Part shown: positions 32,266-39,432 of the stretch, piece after piece
How the letters are laid out: each line of letters opens with the position of its first letter
Numbering within the stretch: the stretch's first letter is position 1
From: Methanosphaera sp.
GTDB lineage: Archaea > Methanobacteriota > Methanobacteria > Methanobacteriales > Methanobacteriaceae
Length of the DNA stretch: 64,000 nt
Direction: 5' to 3'
Assembly (NCBI GenBank): GCA_017430835.1
Contig: JAFRMD010000120.1
Coordinates: forward strand, 1-64,000
The notes under the pieces: generated by a model
Told to the model about the DNA's origin: nothing
Seen by the model: the letters and a program-made list of their open reading frames with translations, nothing else
Databases searched by the model: none
Program-made: the position numbers and the translations under genes

Positions 32266-32660
32266 AATTGGTTACAATATTTTTAAAAATTGTCTTCTCG
32301 AATAAATTTCTTTTTGGGTATACGTGAAATTATTAAAGAACTTTTTTTTAAATGTAACCAAACACTAAAAGAATGGGAGAGTACGAACCTCGTATAATCC
32401 CTTCTTCCAATATAATAAAAAAAATAAAAAAACCACTCCATTTATTAATTTAACACTAAAACGAACGGGGATTCTCCTATATTTTTTAAACCGTATTCAA
32501 CAAATCCTATGCTAATTTTTTTTATGATCCATAAAGAAAAAAAATAATATTTTTTTTTAAATTACTACAGGTACAAATAAAATTTTTATAAAAAAGAGTA
32601 TTTAAACAAAATGAAAGAGAGCATTTGTGAACTAATAATTTGAGAAAAAAATAATAAAAA
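32266..32660. other. noncoding stretch downstream of the recombinase
   Basis: No ORF on either strand. Contains one further copy of the leader motif (ATACCCAAAAAGAAAT, 32305-32320) with no gene directly after it, and a small perfect hairpin TACGAACCTCGTA near 32372-32384 that could be part of an attachment site. Function not resolved. Confidence 0.5.
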
Positions 32661-32697
32661 ATAAAAGGTTAAAAATACTTATCAATAACTTTAACCT
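32661..32697 (-). terminator. recombinase terminator hairpin
   Basis: AGGTTAAA (32666-32673) pairs with TTTAACCT (32690-32697), 16-nt loop, overlapping the 3' end of the recombinase gene and followed on the minus strand by TTTTATTTTTTATTATTTTTTT. Confidence 0.55.
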
Positions 32698-33820
32698 CTT
32701 CATCACTAAGATTATCAGAAACAATCTTCTCCAAAACATCCATACGGCTAGTTAAATTAGAAACTTCTTCTGTTTTACGAACCAACTCATTTTCTAAACG
32801 GACAAATTCAACAGTTTTAACATCCAAATGTTTAACTTCTAAATTAATTGTCAATGCACCCATATGCTCCATATACTTAGCTTTCAACTTCGCAGGATCC
32901 TCCATAAAATAACTACTATCAGTCTTATTTTTAGATTTACCTTGTAAATCATTAACAGTATCTAAAGTCATACCCGCATTATATAATGTACTAGCATGAA
33001 ATTTACGGAGCATATGAGCTCTAAACTTCACATAATTATTTTTACCAACAGTACCTAAACCTAAAGTATTGTTCACATCACGGAACAATTGCATTAAATG
33101 TAATTGTGTGACTTTGAATAATCTATCACTATTCCTTAATCCTTTACGTGTTAAAAGGTATGAGCATATTTCATTAAATGCTTCTGGACTGCAGAATGCA
33201 TAATAAACTTTCCCTGTTTTACGTCTTTTGATTTCAAAACAAGGTACAACATCATCACGACCGTATAAGTTATGTATTATCTCGTATATATCATCAGATT
33301 TATAGTATTCTTCTACTGATTTAATGAAGTCAGATATTGTTAATCCTAGAGTTTCTGCAGATGCACAGCCACTGCTGGAGAAAAATAGTATGATTGCTCG
33401 GTGCATTGGTGTTGTTATTTTCAATGCTTCACGGATTTCCTCTTTTGTAGGTAAATCATTATATCGAATAATACTTTCTTCAGCTTGTTTTTCACTTATA
33501 GTTGGTAATTCATGGAGTTCTATTTCGAAGTGTTTGTATACTGTTAATATTTTACTGAAATTCATTTTTGCTGTACTTAGCATATAATTATTGTATAGGT
33601 AGGTTCTGAAGTTCAGTAATCTTTTTCGTATTGTTCTTCTTTTCCATGGTATTTGTTCATCTTCTTCTTTTTCAGCTTCTTTTAACATTTCAGTTAAGGA
33701 CATTTTGTTGAATTTTATGTATTTTCTTAGTACTAGTCGGTATAGTAATTCTGTTCTTTCTGAAAGGTTTCTTGAGATTGATATCTCTTTTATTAGTAAT
33801 TCATCTGTCTCCTCAATCAT
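32669..33820 (-). CDS. int: tyrosine recombinase / integrase
   Basis: 383 aa. An N-terminal SAM-like arm/core-binding domain (1-120), the catalytic domain with beta-strand Lys residues (EIKRRKTGKVYYAF, about 196-209), HxxR in AHMLRKFHAS (His269, Arg272), and nucleophile candidate Tyr304 in KTDSSYFMEDPAKLKAKY. The usual box I Arg (GLRxSE) is not at its place: FFSSSGCASAETLGLTISDF reads Ala153; this variant I recall from methanogen integrases. A C-terminal coiled coil (VRLENELVRKTEEVSNLTSRMDVLEKIV) is extra. It is the only site-specific recombinase in the window and so the first candidate both for integration and for inverting the fibre segment at 42.4-43.6 kb. Confidence 0.9.
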   Translation of the reverse strand: MIEETDELLIKEISISRNLSERTELLYRLVLRKYIKFNKMSLTEMLKEAEKEEDEQIPWKRRTIRKRLLNFRTYLYNNYMLSTAKMNFSKILTVYKHFEIELHELPTISEKQAEESIIRYNDLPTKEEIREALKITTPMHRAIILFFSSSGCASAETLGLTISDFIKSVEEYYKSDDIYEIIHNLYGRDDVVPCFEIKRRKTGKVYYAFCSPEAFNEICSYLLTRKGLRNSDRLFKVTQLHLMQLFRDVNNTLGLGTVGKNNYVKFRAHMLRKFHASTLYNAGMTLDTVNDLQGKSKNKTDSSYFMEDPAKLKAKYMEHMGALTINLEVKHLDVKTVEFVRLENELVRKTEEVSNLTSRMDVLEKIVSDNLSDEEVKVIDKYF

Positions 33821-34038
33821 TGGGCATCACTTAGAATATGTGTATTTTTTTATATATTCTTAAATGTTTGGGGAGTCCATTTGTGAAGTAATATTTTTTT
33901 TTAGTGAAGTGGTGGGAATAGGTATGGATTTTTTTATTATCCTATATTTAAACTTAATGAAAAAATATATAATAATTCCATTATTTTGACCCTAAAAAAA
34001 CAATTACTTTTCAAAGTATACTACAACATATAATAAAG
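33821..34038. other. noncoding region upstream of the recombinase
   Basis: Holds a TATA-like CATTAAGTTTAAATATAGG on the minus strand near 33942-33960, about 125 nt before the recombinase start, and another TATA-like box at 34067-34076 just beyond the inverted repeat. No gene seen. Confidence 0.45.
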
Positions 34039-34062
34039 AATATATACTATAAATTAAGTATT
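34039..34062. repeat. inverted repeat flanking the recombinase, right arm
   Basis: Matches the reverse complement of 32242-32265 at 23 of 24 positions (shared core TATAAATTAAGTATT). It lies 220 nt before the recombinase start. Could be recombinase arm sites or paired regulatory elements. Confidence 0.6.
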
Positions 34063-34167
34063 CACAGTATATAAACCTAACCCAAAAAACACACCATAAC
34101 CATAGAAAAATAAGCATGAAAAAAATGTGCACTAATTTTCTACACAAAACAATACAAAAATAGTATT

Positions 34168-34626
34168 TTATGGGAAACTATTACAAAGTGTCTTCCCATA
34201 AGCATAATATAAATTCATATCATCATCAGAAATATTAGAAATATTATGTGAATTAATAATTTCTGCTGAAATCAAACGAAACAAATTATCATGCTTAAAA
34301 CTAATATCATTAGCATTAGCATCCGCTAACTGAGTATAAACAAATTTAAAATTCTCATTATTCAAATTCTTTATTTTATCATAATTCTTAATATCAACAC
34401 CGTTTATATCACCATATGTTTTACCAAATAATACTCCAAGGTAAAAGCATGCTCGTTTACTTGCAGAATCAATATTATTAATCATTTCATCCAATTCACT
34501 ATCCAAACAGTAGCTTTTAAGTATTGTTTTATGGATGATGTCATTATATGTTTCTCCTTTATGACCCATACTTTGTAATAATTCTTTTGTTGATTGTTTT
34601 AATTTAATATTTGTGTCTCTTTCCAT
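34168..34626 (-). CDS. ribbon-helix-helix-like N-terminal domain protein
   Basis: 152 aa. The opening DTNIKLKQSTKELLQSMGHKGETYNDIIHKTI has the strand-helix-helix pattern of archaeal RHH repressors (xIKLxxxTKexLxxMGxKGETYxdII). The remaining 115 residues are helical and novel to me. Likely a DNA-binding regulator near the recombinase. Confidence 0.75.
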   Translation of the reverse strand: MERDTNIKLKQSTKELLQSMGHKGETYNDIIHKTILKSYCLDSELDEMINNIDSASKRACFYLGVLFGKTYGDINGVDIKNYDKIKNLNNENFKFVYTQLADANANDISFKHDNLFRLISAEIINSHNISNISDDDMNLYYAYGKTLCNSFP

Positions 34627-34643
34627 CCTTTAACCCCCACTAT

Positions 34644-34937
34644 TTAGTTTAAATAGGTGTATTTTCTTTTTTCTACTCTTTGAACACCATAATCTTCACC
34701 AGCCATTCTAGTGAAATTTTTTTCTTGACAACAAATATAATAATATTCATCATCTTCGATTAATATACATTTTTCTTCAATGAAATTTTTTTCGTCTTCT
34801 GTTGATTTGAAAGGTACACTACCAATAGTTATTGCTTCATATACCATTTCATCAGTAATGATCTCTTTTTCGATTAAGATGTTTTCAATTTCTTCGTCGA
34901 AGTTTTCTTTTGATAAGTTTTGGGTTTTGATTTTCAT
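34644..34937 (-). CDS. hypothetical protein, 97 aa
   Basis: MKIKTQNLSKENFDEEIENILIEKEIITDEMVYEAITIG... Shares the first six residues, ribosome binding leader and upstream promoter style with the 3129 gene, then diverges. The shared 5' end looks like a mobile or recombined leader. No family recognised. Confidence 0.75.
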   Translation of the reverse strand: MKIKTQNLSKENFDEEIENILIEKEIITDEMVYEAITIGSVPFKSTEDEKNFIEEKCILIEDDEYYYICCQEKNFTRMAGEDYGVQRVEKRKYTYLN

Positions 34938-34970
34938 TATTTTTGTCTCCTTAGTTAAGTATTGTCTACT

Positions 34971-35000
34971 TAGTATATTTGGTATACTAATATATAAATG
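34971..35000 (-). promoter_or_regulatory. TATA promoter overlapping a palindrome
   Basis: TATA CATTTATATATTAG on the minus strand (34988-35000) followed directly by the palindrome TAGTATA/TATACTA with a 5-nt centre (34971-34989). A repressor bound there would cover the initiation region. GGAGACAAAAATAATG leader follows. Confidence 0.65.
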
Positions 35001-35030
35001 TTTCGATTATATTTGAAAAAAAATAATTAA

Positions 35031-35107
35031 AGACAAGTAGGAGATTCGAACTCCTGAAATAGTGGTTTTGCAGACCACCGCATTATAGACCACTCTGCCA
35101 ACTTGTC
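35031..35107 (-). tRNA. tRNA-Cys (anticodon GCA)
   Basis: Acceptor stem GACAAGT/ACTTGTC (7 bp), anticodon stem GTGGT/ACCAC around loop CTGCAAA giving anticodon GCA, T arm AGGAG-TTCGAAT-CTCCT, and discriminator U73 as expected for tRNA-Cys. CCA is not encoded. The D arm is weak (3-bp GCA/TGC stem) with a long loop containing GTGG. A T-rich tract follows. It lies between small viral genes, so it is probably a viral tRNA and not a host attachment boundary. Confidence 0.9.
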
Positions 35108-35118
35108 ACATAATAAAA

Positions 35119-35508
35119 CTATGATATGCGTTTAATACTGACATCACCAGCTTCAATACGCTCATCAAAACCTAAAACAGCCATAATATTAAAAATATTC
35201 TCCAATGATTGAATAGCACCAATAAAACTATCCCAATCTTTATCAACACCCAAAGTCAACGGTAAGTCAAAACTCAAATCACCATCACTATTATAATATA
35301 ATATGTTTTCTTCTGATTTACCCCAATCCACACAAACTTTTAACTCATGATTACTATGATTATCACTTATCAAATAATCAATTTCACGACCATCTAATTT
35401 AACATCTAGTAATCTTAAAATAATATTATTATATGATTCATTATCGGTTAGGCTTAGTCCTTTCAATCTATGCTTTGTTTCCCTACTTACACGTATATTA
35501 CTACTCAT
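35119..35508 (-). CDS. RHH-like protein, paralogue of the 36177 gene
   Basis: 129 aa: MSSNIRVSRETKHRLKGLSLTDNESYNNIILRLLD is a ribbon-helix-helix-like DNA-binding start. The rest (DYLISDNHSNHELKVCVDWGKSEENILYYNSDG...FIGAIQSLENIFNIMAVLG) aligns along its whole length with the protein at 36177. Probable transcription regulators or partition-type proteins. Confidence 0.78.
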   Translation of the reverse strand: MSSNIRVSRETKHRLKGLSLTDNESYNNIILRLLDVKLDGREIDYLISDNHSNHELKVCVDWGKSEENILYYNSDGDLSFDLPLTLGVDKDWDSFIGAIQSLENIFNIMAVLGFDERIEAGDVSIKRIS

Positions 35509-35737
35509 AATTATATATTAATTATATATTGGGAGTTTTATTCCATTTATATTTTTATATCATATAATCATACCCAAAAAAAGATTATATAATATTCCCA
35601 TTTATATTATTTTTTTTACCCAAATTTAATATTTATTAAGAAGATGACTTTTTTTTCCATTAAAAAAAGTTAAAAAAAAAGAATAAAATATAAACTGTGA
35701 ATAAAATTATGCTCCCAATAATATAATCATGAAATTT

Positions 35738-36031
35738 TTAGAAGGATACTAATTTGATTTTATCATCACATAAATTCAATTCTCTTTTTAACCTCCTAAT
35801 CTCATTATTAATTAATTCTTCATTTAATCTAAGGTCACTGGTTTCATTATGCACATACGCCCTACGAGTATCATCATTAGTGTAACCTAATTTTTTGAAC
35901 TCAGTGTTTAACCAGAGATCATTTTCTTTATTTTTTAATTCATTTTTTGTAGTACTTAGTTTGTCTTCAGCATTTTTTAGTTTGCTGATGATTTCTTTTT
36001 TTGTGTCAAATAAATTTTCCATTATATTCAC
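35738..36031 (-). CDS. coiled-coil protein, 97 aa
   Basis: MNIMENLFDTKKEIISKLKNAEDKLSTTKNELKNKENDLWL...NNEIRRLKRELNLCDDKIKLVSF: nearly all heptad repeats. It stands alone after the promoter at 36120. Function unknown. Confidence 0.75.
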   Translation of the reverse strand: MNIMENLFDTKKEIISKLKNAEDKLSTTKNELKNKENDLWLNTEFKKLGYTNDDTRRAYVHNETSDLRLNEELINNEIRRLKRELNLCDDKIKLVSF

Positions 36032-36116
36032 ATCCGATTTATTTTTATTTGTTTATTTCCTATCCCAAGTACTCTATTAATCCTTTTCACAATTCCATAG
36101 TTAGTATTATATTTTC

Positions 36117-36135
36117 ATACTATTTATACTTTATG
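36117..36135 (-). promoter_or_regulatory. candidate TATA promoter
   Basis: Minus strand ACCATAAAGTATAAATAGTATG, close to the ACCATAAAGTTTATATACTA consensus of the other promoters, about 85 nt before the start at 36031 and directly after the T-rich end of the 36177 gene. Confidence 0.55.
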
Positions 36136-36176
36136 GTTAAAATATTAAAAAAATATACATAAAAAGAAAAACAAAT

Positions 36177-36566
36177 TTACTTAAACCTGTTAAAAACCAA
36201 ACCATCAACAACAACAGACCCACCCCTATCCAACACAACCAAAACATTAAAAATAAAACTCAAACCACAAACAACCTCCTTAAAACCACACCAAACATTA
36301 TAATCCACACAAGGATTAACAGGAAACGAATCAGAATAAACACCATCAAAACCAAAACACAAATTCTCAGTAAGACTACCCCAATCCACCCTTAAATCAA
36401 CAAAACAATCATTAACAGTATCAAAAACACGATACTCACAAACATAAGACTCCACCTTACAATCCAATAAACGTGACAATATCGAATCATAAGACTCACC
36501 ATTAGTAATACTTAATGATTTCAACCTTAATTTAACCAAATCAGAAACAAAAACAAAACCAGACAT
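36177..36566 (-). CDS. RHH-like protein, paralogue of the 35119 gene
   Basis: 129 aa: MSGFVFVSDLVKLRLKSLSITNGESYDSILSRLLDCKV is the RHH-like start, then DLRVDWGSLTENLCFGFDG and FKEVVCGLSFIFNVLVVLD parallel the paralogue. Codons are extremely G/T rich (Val, Cys, Gly heavy), in contrast to the A/T-ending codons of the 35119 copy, so the two have diverged under different mutational pressure. Confidence 0.72.
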   Translation of the reverse strand: MSGFVFVSDLVKLRLKSLSITNGESYDSILSRLLDCKVESYVCEYRVFDTVNDCFVDLRVDWGSLTENLCFGFDGVYSDSFPVNPCVDYNVWCGFKEVVCGLSFIFNVLVVLDRGGSVVVDGLVFNRFK

Positions 36567-36651
36567 ATTATAATAAATTACTATGAAAAGTACAAGTATT
36601 TAAACCATTATAACACACAATCATACACAAAAATAATTTAAAAAAAAATAA

Positions 36652-36676
36652 GGAGGAATGAATCAATCATTCCTCC
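36652..36676 (-). terminator. strong terminator of the late operon
   Basis: Perfect 10-bp stem GGAGGAATGA/TCATTCCTCC with a 5-nt loop, followed on the minus strand by TTATTTTTTTTT. It lies just after the last gene of the fibre/lysis block. Confidence 0.8.
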
Positions 36677-36700
36677 CTTTTCAATATACAACACGTTTTT

Positions 36701-36898
36701 TTATTGTGCGAAACCATCCTCGTAAATAATCTCAGACTTATCAGGCAAATCCAATTCACACCTTATAGTATTAATTTTAACCTGCTTTTCAAGAATAGTA
36801 TCATTCAACTGATTATTATTCTCAGCTAATAATTCAACTACTTCTTTTTGCATCTTACCTAATTCCCTTTGCTTAAAAAACTTACTAATAAAATTCAT
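36701..36898 (-). CDS. small coiled-coil protein at end of lysis block
   Basis: 65 aa: MNFISKFFKQRELGKMQKEVVELLAENNNQLNDTILEKQVKINTIRCELDLPDKSEIIYEDGFAQ. Amphipathic helix, no transmembrane segment. It follows the endoisopeptidase by 15 nt. A lysis helper role is possible from position only. Confidence 0.7.
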   Translation of the reverse strand: MNFISKFFKQRELGKMQKEVVELLAENNNQLNDTILEKQVKINTIRCELDLPDKSEIIYEDGFAQ

Positions 36899-36912
36899 GT
36901 ATAACTAAACCT

Positions 36913-37941
36913 CTAAATTGTTAATGCACAAATACTTTTCTGACTTATTCCTTTCATATAACCTAACTCAGTAGATTTAGTTCTAGTTTCAATATAACCA
37001 CAATAAGTACCCGAACCACAACTACTACCTAAACTATTTAAAACAATCACATTACTACCAGATACACTTTTAGGGACTTCATAATGACCCCAATTGTATC
37101 TATAGAGAATATGAGTGAACATTGCACCATTAGTGATTAATGATTGGAATTTACTCCATCTAGAAGTATCATTCTTACCTAAATCACTGAAATTATACCA
37201 TTTAATTTTAACATTTTTCTTATAGGTTTTATTGAACATTGCAACAGCAGTTTCAATACCTTGATGACTAGTACCTGAAGATGTGGTTCCAGCCCATTTT
37301 GCAATAGTTGATTCAGCAACCTTAATACCAGTCAAACGGTAAAAACACTGTTGAAGACTGTTGCACGCACAAAAATACCCAGTACACTGACCAAGACCAC
37401 TACAACCACTATTAGTCATGTATGGGTTTAATTTAGTCTTAACAGATGATTTAGTGGTTGTATTTGTGGTTGTAGTTTTTGTTGTTGTTTTAGATACTTT
37501 AGTTTCACTAGTGTAAAACCTACATTTACTAGGTAAAACCTTATTATGATTAGTATACCATACAATGATTTTACTTAAACTGTAAATGAAAACTCTTTGA
37601 TGTATTCTTTTACCATTATACGTACTATAGTTAGGTAATTTACGGTTTTCTTTATCTTCAATGAAATTAGAGTAGTTTTTTGCTAATTTTTTATAATCTT
37701 CTTCATTAATATCGAATTTTACTGTTTCACCTTGAGGTTTAGGTGCTTTACCAACACTAATGACAGTTATATCTTTACCAATATTATTAACAGATTTAGC
37801 TAGTATATAACCGATTTGTGGATAAGTATATTTTACATTATCTACTGTTAAAGTAGATGGTAATTTACCGTTTTTTTCAACGTATGCTTTTGTTTTTTTT
37901 GCTATTGTTTGTATATTTTTAAATGTTATTTTTGTTGCCAT
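36913..37941 (-). CDS. pseudomurein endoisopeptidase (C71-type lysin)
   Basis: 342 aa. Two N-terminal pseudomurein-binding repeats (about 5-50 and 85-138, with NGKLPSTLTVDNVKYTYPQI and RKLPNYSTYNGKRIHQRVFI), a Thr/Lys linker (148-170), and a C-terminal cysteine-peptidase domain like PeiW/PeiP. Candidate nucleophile Cys191 in GYFCACNSLQQ and His286 in NWGHYEV. The third position, normally Asp, reads Asn302 (VIVLNSLGS), as in some C39-like enzymes. Cleaves the cross-link peptide of pseudomurein, so it should lyse the host. This is the strongest evidence for a Methanobacteriales host. Confidence 0.93.
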   Translation of the reverse strand: MATKITFKNIQTIAKKTKAYVEKNGKLPSTLTVDNVKYTYPQIGYILAKSVNNIGKDITVISVGKAPKPQGETVKFDINEEDYKKLAKNYSNFIEDKENRKLPNYSTYNGKRIHQRVFIYSLSKIIVWYTNHNKVLPSKCRFYTSETKVSKTTTKTTTTNTTTKSSVKTKLNPYMTNSGCSGLGQCTGYFCACNSLQQCFYRLTGIKVAESTIAKWAGTTSSGTSHQGIETAVAMFNKTYKKNVKIKWYNFSDLGKNDTSRWSKFQSLITNGAMFTHILYRYNWGHYEVPKSVSGSNVIVLNSLGSSCGSGTYCGYIETRTKSTELGYMKGISQKSICALTI

Positions 37942-37989
37942 AACTCTTATAAAATTTTTTTAAAATAATTTGTTCATTCTTCCATATTT

Positions 37990-38625
37990 CTAGTAATGAT
38001 AAACTACGGAACCGTAAATATGCATTCCAGCACCAATATTACCATCTAAAGTCCATGTAATCGCTCCAGCACTAGTAACTCTTAAACTACCTCCAAGTTG
38101 AAGACTACCTACAACCACACCAGATGGTCTATAATCCACTGGCACACTAGTACTAGTACCATGGTCACCGGATGCTACATTACTATTTGTAGTGTAATTC
38201 ATTCTTAATTCACATAATCTAATATGCTCATTCACAAATAACTCAAAAGTAGAAGATGGATTATTTAAAGTAATAGTTTCCCACGTATTATCATCAGCTT
38301 TGGTGATGTTGACTTGGGTTTGATAATTATCAGTGGTGAATGTTGCCAATCCAATATTTGTTGCAGTGTATTTTAATGTGAATGTTCCATCCGATCCAGT
38401 TTTTCCAGTATATGATTGTGTACTGGAACCACTTATCATTACATCAGTATTATTTCTAGTGTATTTAGTGAAATATCCAGTATCCACACTAACAGTTGCT
38501 TCAGTATCTGTTACTGGATTACCGTTAAAATCAACTAATGATACTGTTATAAGTGTATCTGTACTATTTACGAGTATATTATGTGAACTGCATTCTATTT
38601 TCGTTTTATATAATTCTATTCTCAT
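37990..38625 (-). CDS. short Ig-like fibre with C-terminal tip domain
   Basis: 211 aa from ATG 38625. Residues 1-105 form a bacterial-Ig-like domain (LITVSLVDFNGNPVTDTEATVSVDTGYFT...GKTGSDGTFTLKYTATNIGLATFT) as in methanogen adhesins. The last 90 residues (GVVVGSLQLGGSLRVTSAGAITWTLDGNIGAGMHIYGSVVYHY) form a tip module that ends YHY, like the fibres at 39433 and 47926. Confidence 0.75.
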   Translation of the reverse strand: MRIELYKTKIECSSHNILVNSTDTLITVSLVDFNGNPVTDTEATVSVDTGYFTKYTRNNTDVMISGSSTQSYTGKTGSDGTFTLKYTATNIGLATFTTDNYQTQVNITKADDNTWETITLNNPSSTFELFVNEHIRLCELRMNYTTNSNVASGDHGTSTSVPVDYRPSGVVVGSLQLGGSLRVTSAGAITWTLDGNIGAGMHIYGSVVYHY

Positions 38626-38653
38626 AACCAAAAAAAAATAATAAAATTAATAA

Positions 38654-38977
38654 TCAATCGTTAATAATTAACACTCCATTATCATAACGGATATTATTAA
38701 CTAATAAACTACTCCAATACTCTTGTTTATCCTTTTTAGTATACGCCCATGTTTTAACAAGATTTTTCAAAAAAACATCACCATTACCTGCATTTACTTG
38801 TTCTGTTTCAGTTATCAAAGGATTATCCGGTATTTCAAGAACACCATTATCATAATTGATATTCTTTTGGAGCCATCTAAGAAATTCATCTTTTTCAGAA
38901 TCACGTGAATAATAATTCAACCCTAATGATTCCTTAAAATTAAATATAATTGTTTCAATAATATTACTATCAACCAT
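38654..38977 (-). CDS. small fibre-region protein, 107 aa
   Basis: MVDSNIIETIIFNFKESLG... contains two copies of a motif 'N(I)xYDNGVL' (NINYDNGVLEI and NNIRYDNGVLIIND) that also appears once in the neighbour at 38997 (NENVTYTNGVLQN). Suggests small modular fibre or chaperone proteins. A longer GTG-started frame to 39007 is possible. Confidence 0.65.
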   Translation of the reverse strand: MVDSNIIETIIFNFKESLGLNYYSRDSEKDEFLRWLQKNINYDNGVLEIPDNPLITETEQVNAGNGDVFLKNLVKTWAYTKKDKQEYWSSLLVNNIRYDNGVLIIND

Positions 38978-38996
38978 AAAATTTTCTCTATTTTTT

Positions 38997-39413
38997 TTAT
39001 GTTTCACATGTTAAAGTGCAACCAGAATAATCCACACCATCAACATTTAATGGTTCCACAATAACAGTAACAGTTTCACCCCTGTTAAAACGACCACTAC
39101 TTGAAACACAATAACCCTCACCATCAGTAATAGTCCTCATATTAACATACGAACTAATAAACTGGACAGTCTGACCTTCAACACCATTAACCAATTTACA
39201 AGACACAGTACCCAACCGGTAATTAGGACTAACAATAGATGCATTAAAGGATAATTCACCAGTTTGAGTAAGAGTACTATGATTCTGTAATACACCGTTA
39301 GTATAGGTTACATTTTCATTTATCCAAGTATGGAAATTTGATTCATCATCCGATTTGAAAAAAATAAAAGAATGAAATAAATTTTTCAAATCACGTATCA
39401 ACTTAACACTCAT
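38997..39413 (-). CDS. small Ig-like fibre protein, 138 aa
   Basis: N-terminal NLFHSFIFFKSDDESNFHTWINENVTYTNGVL, as in the 38654 protein, then an Ig-like/carboxypeptidase-regulatory-like beta domain (GTVSCKLVNGVEGQTVQFISSYVNMRTITDGEGYCVSSSGRF...CTLTCET). Probably a small structural or decoration protein. Confidence 0.7.
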   Translation of the reverse strand: MSVKLIRDLKNLFHSFIFFKSDDESNFHTWINENVTYTNGVLQNHSTLTQTGELSFNASIVSPNYRLGTVSCKLVNGVEGQTVQFISSYVNMRTITDGEGYCVSSSGRFNRGETVTVIVEPLNVDGVDYSGCTLTCET

Positions 39414-39432
39414 AATTATTCAATATTTTTTT

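Noticed and set aside
32372..32384. Hairpin TACGAACCTCGTA as the attP core
   Set aside because: Only a 5-bp stem and no matching copy seen; kept as a remark in the noncoding entry.
35031..35107. tRNA as a host gene marking a provirus end
   Set aside because: Viral-style genes continue on both sides and no direct repeat of the tRNA 3' end was found elsewhere in the window.
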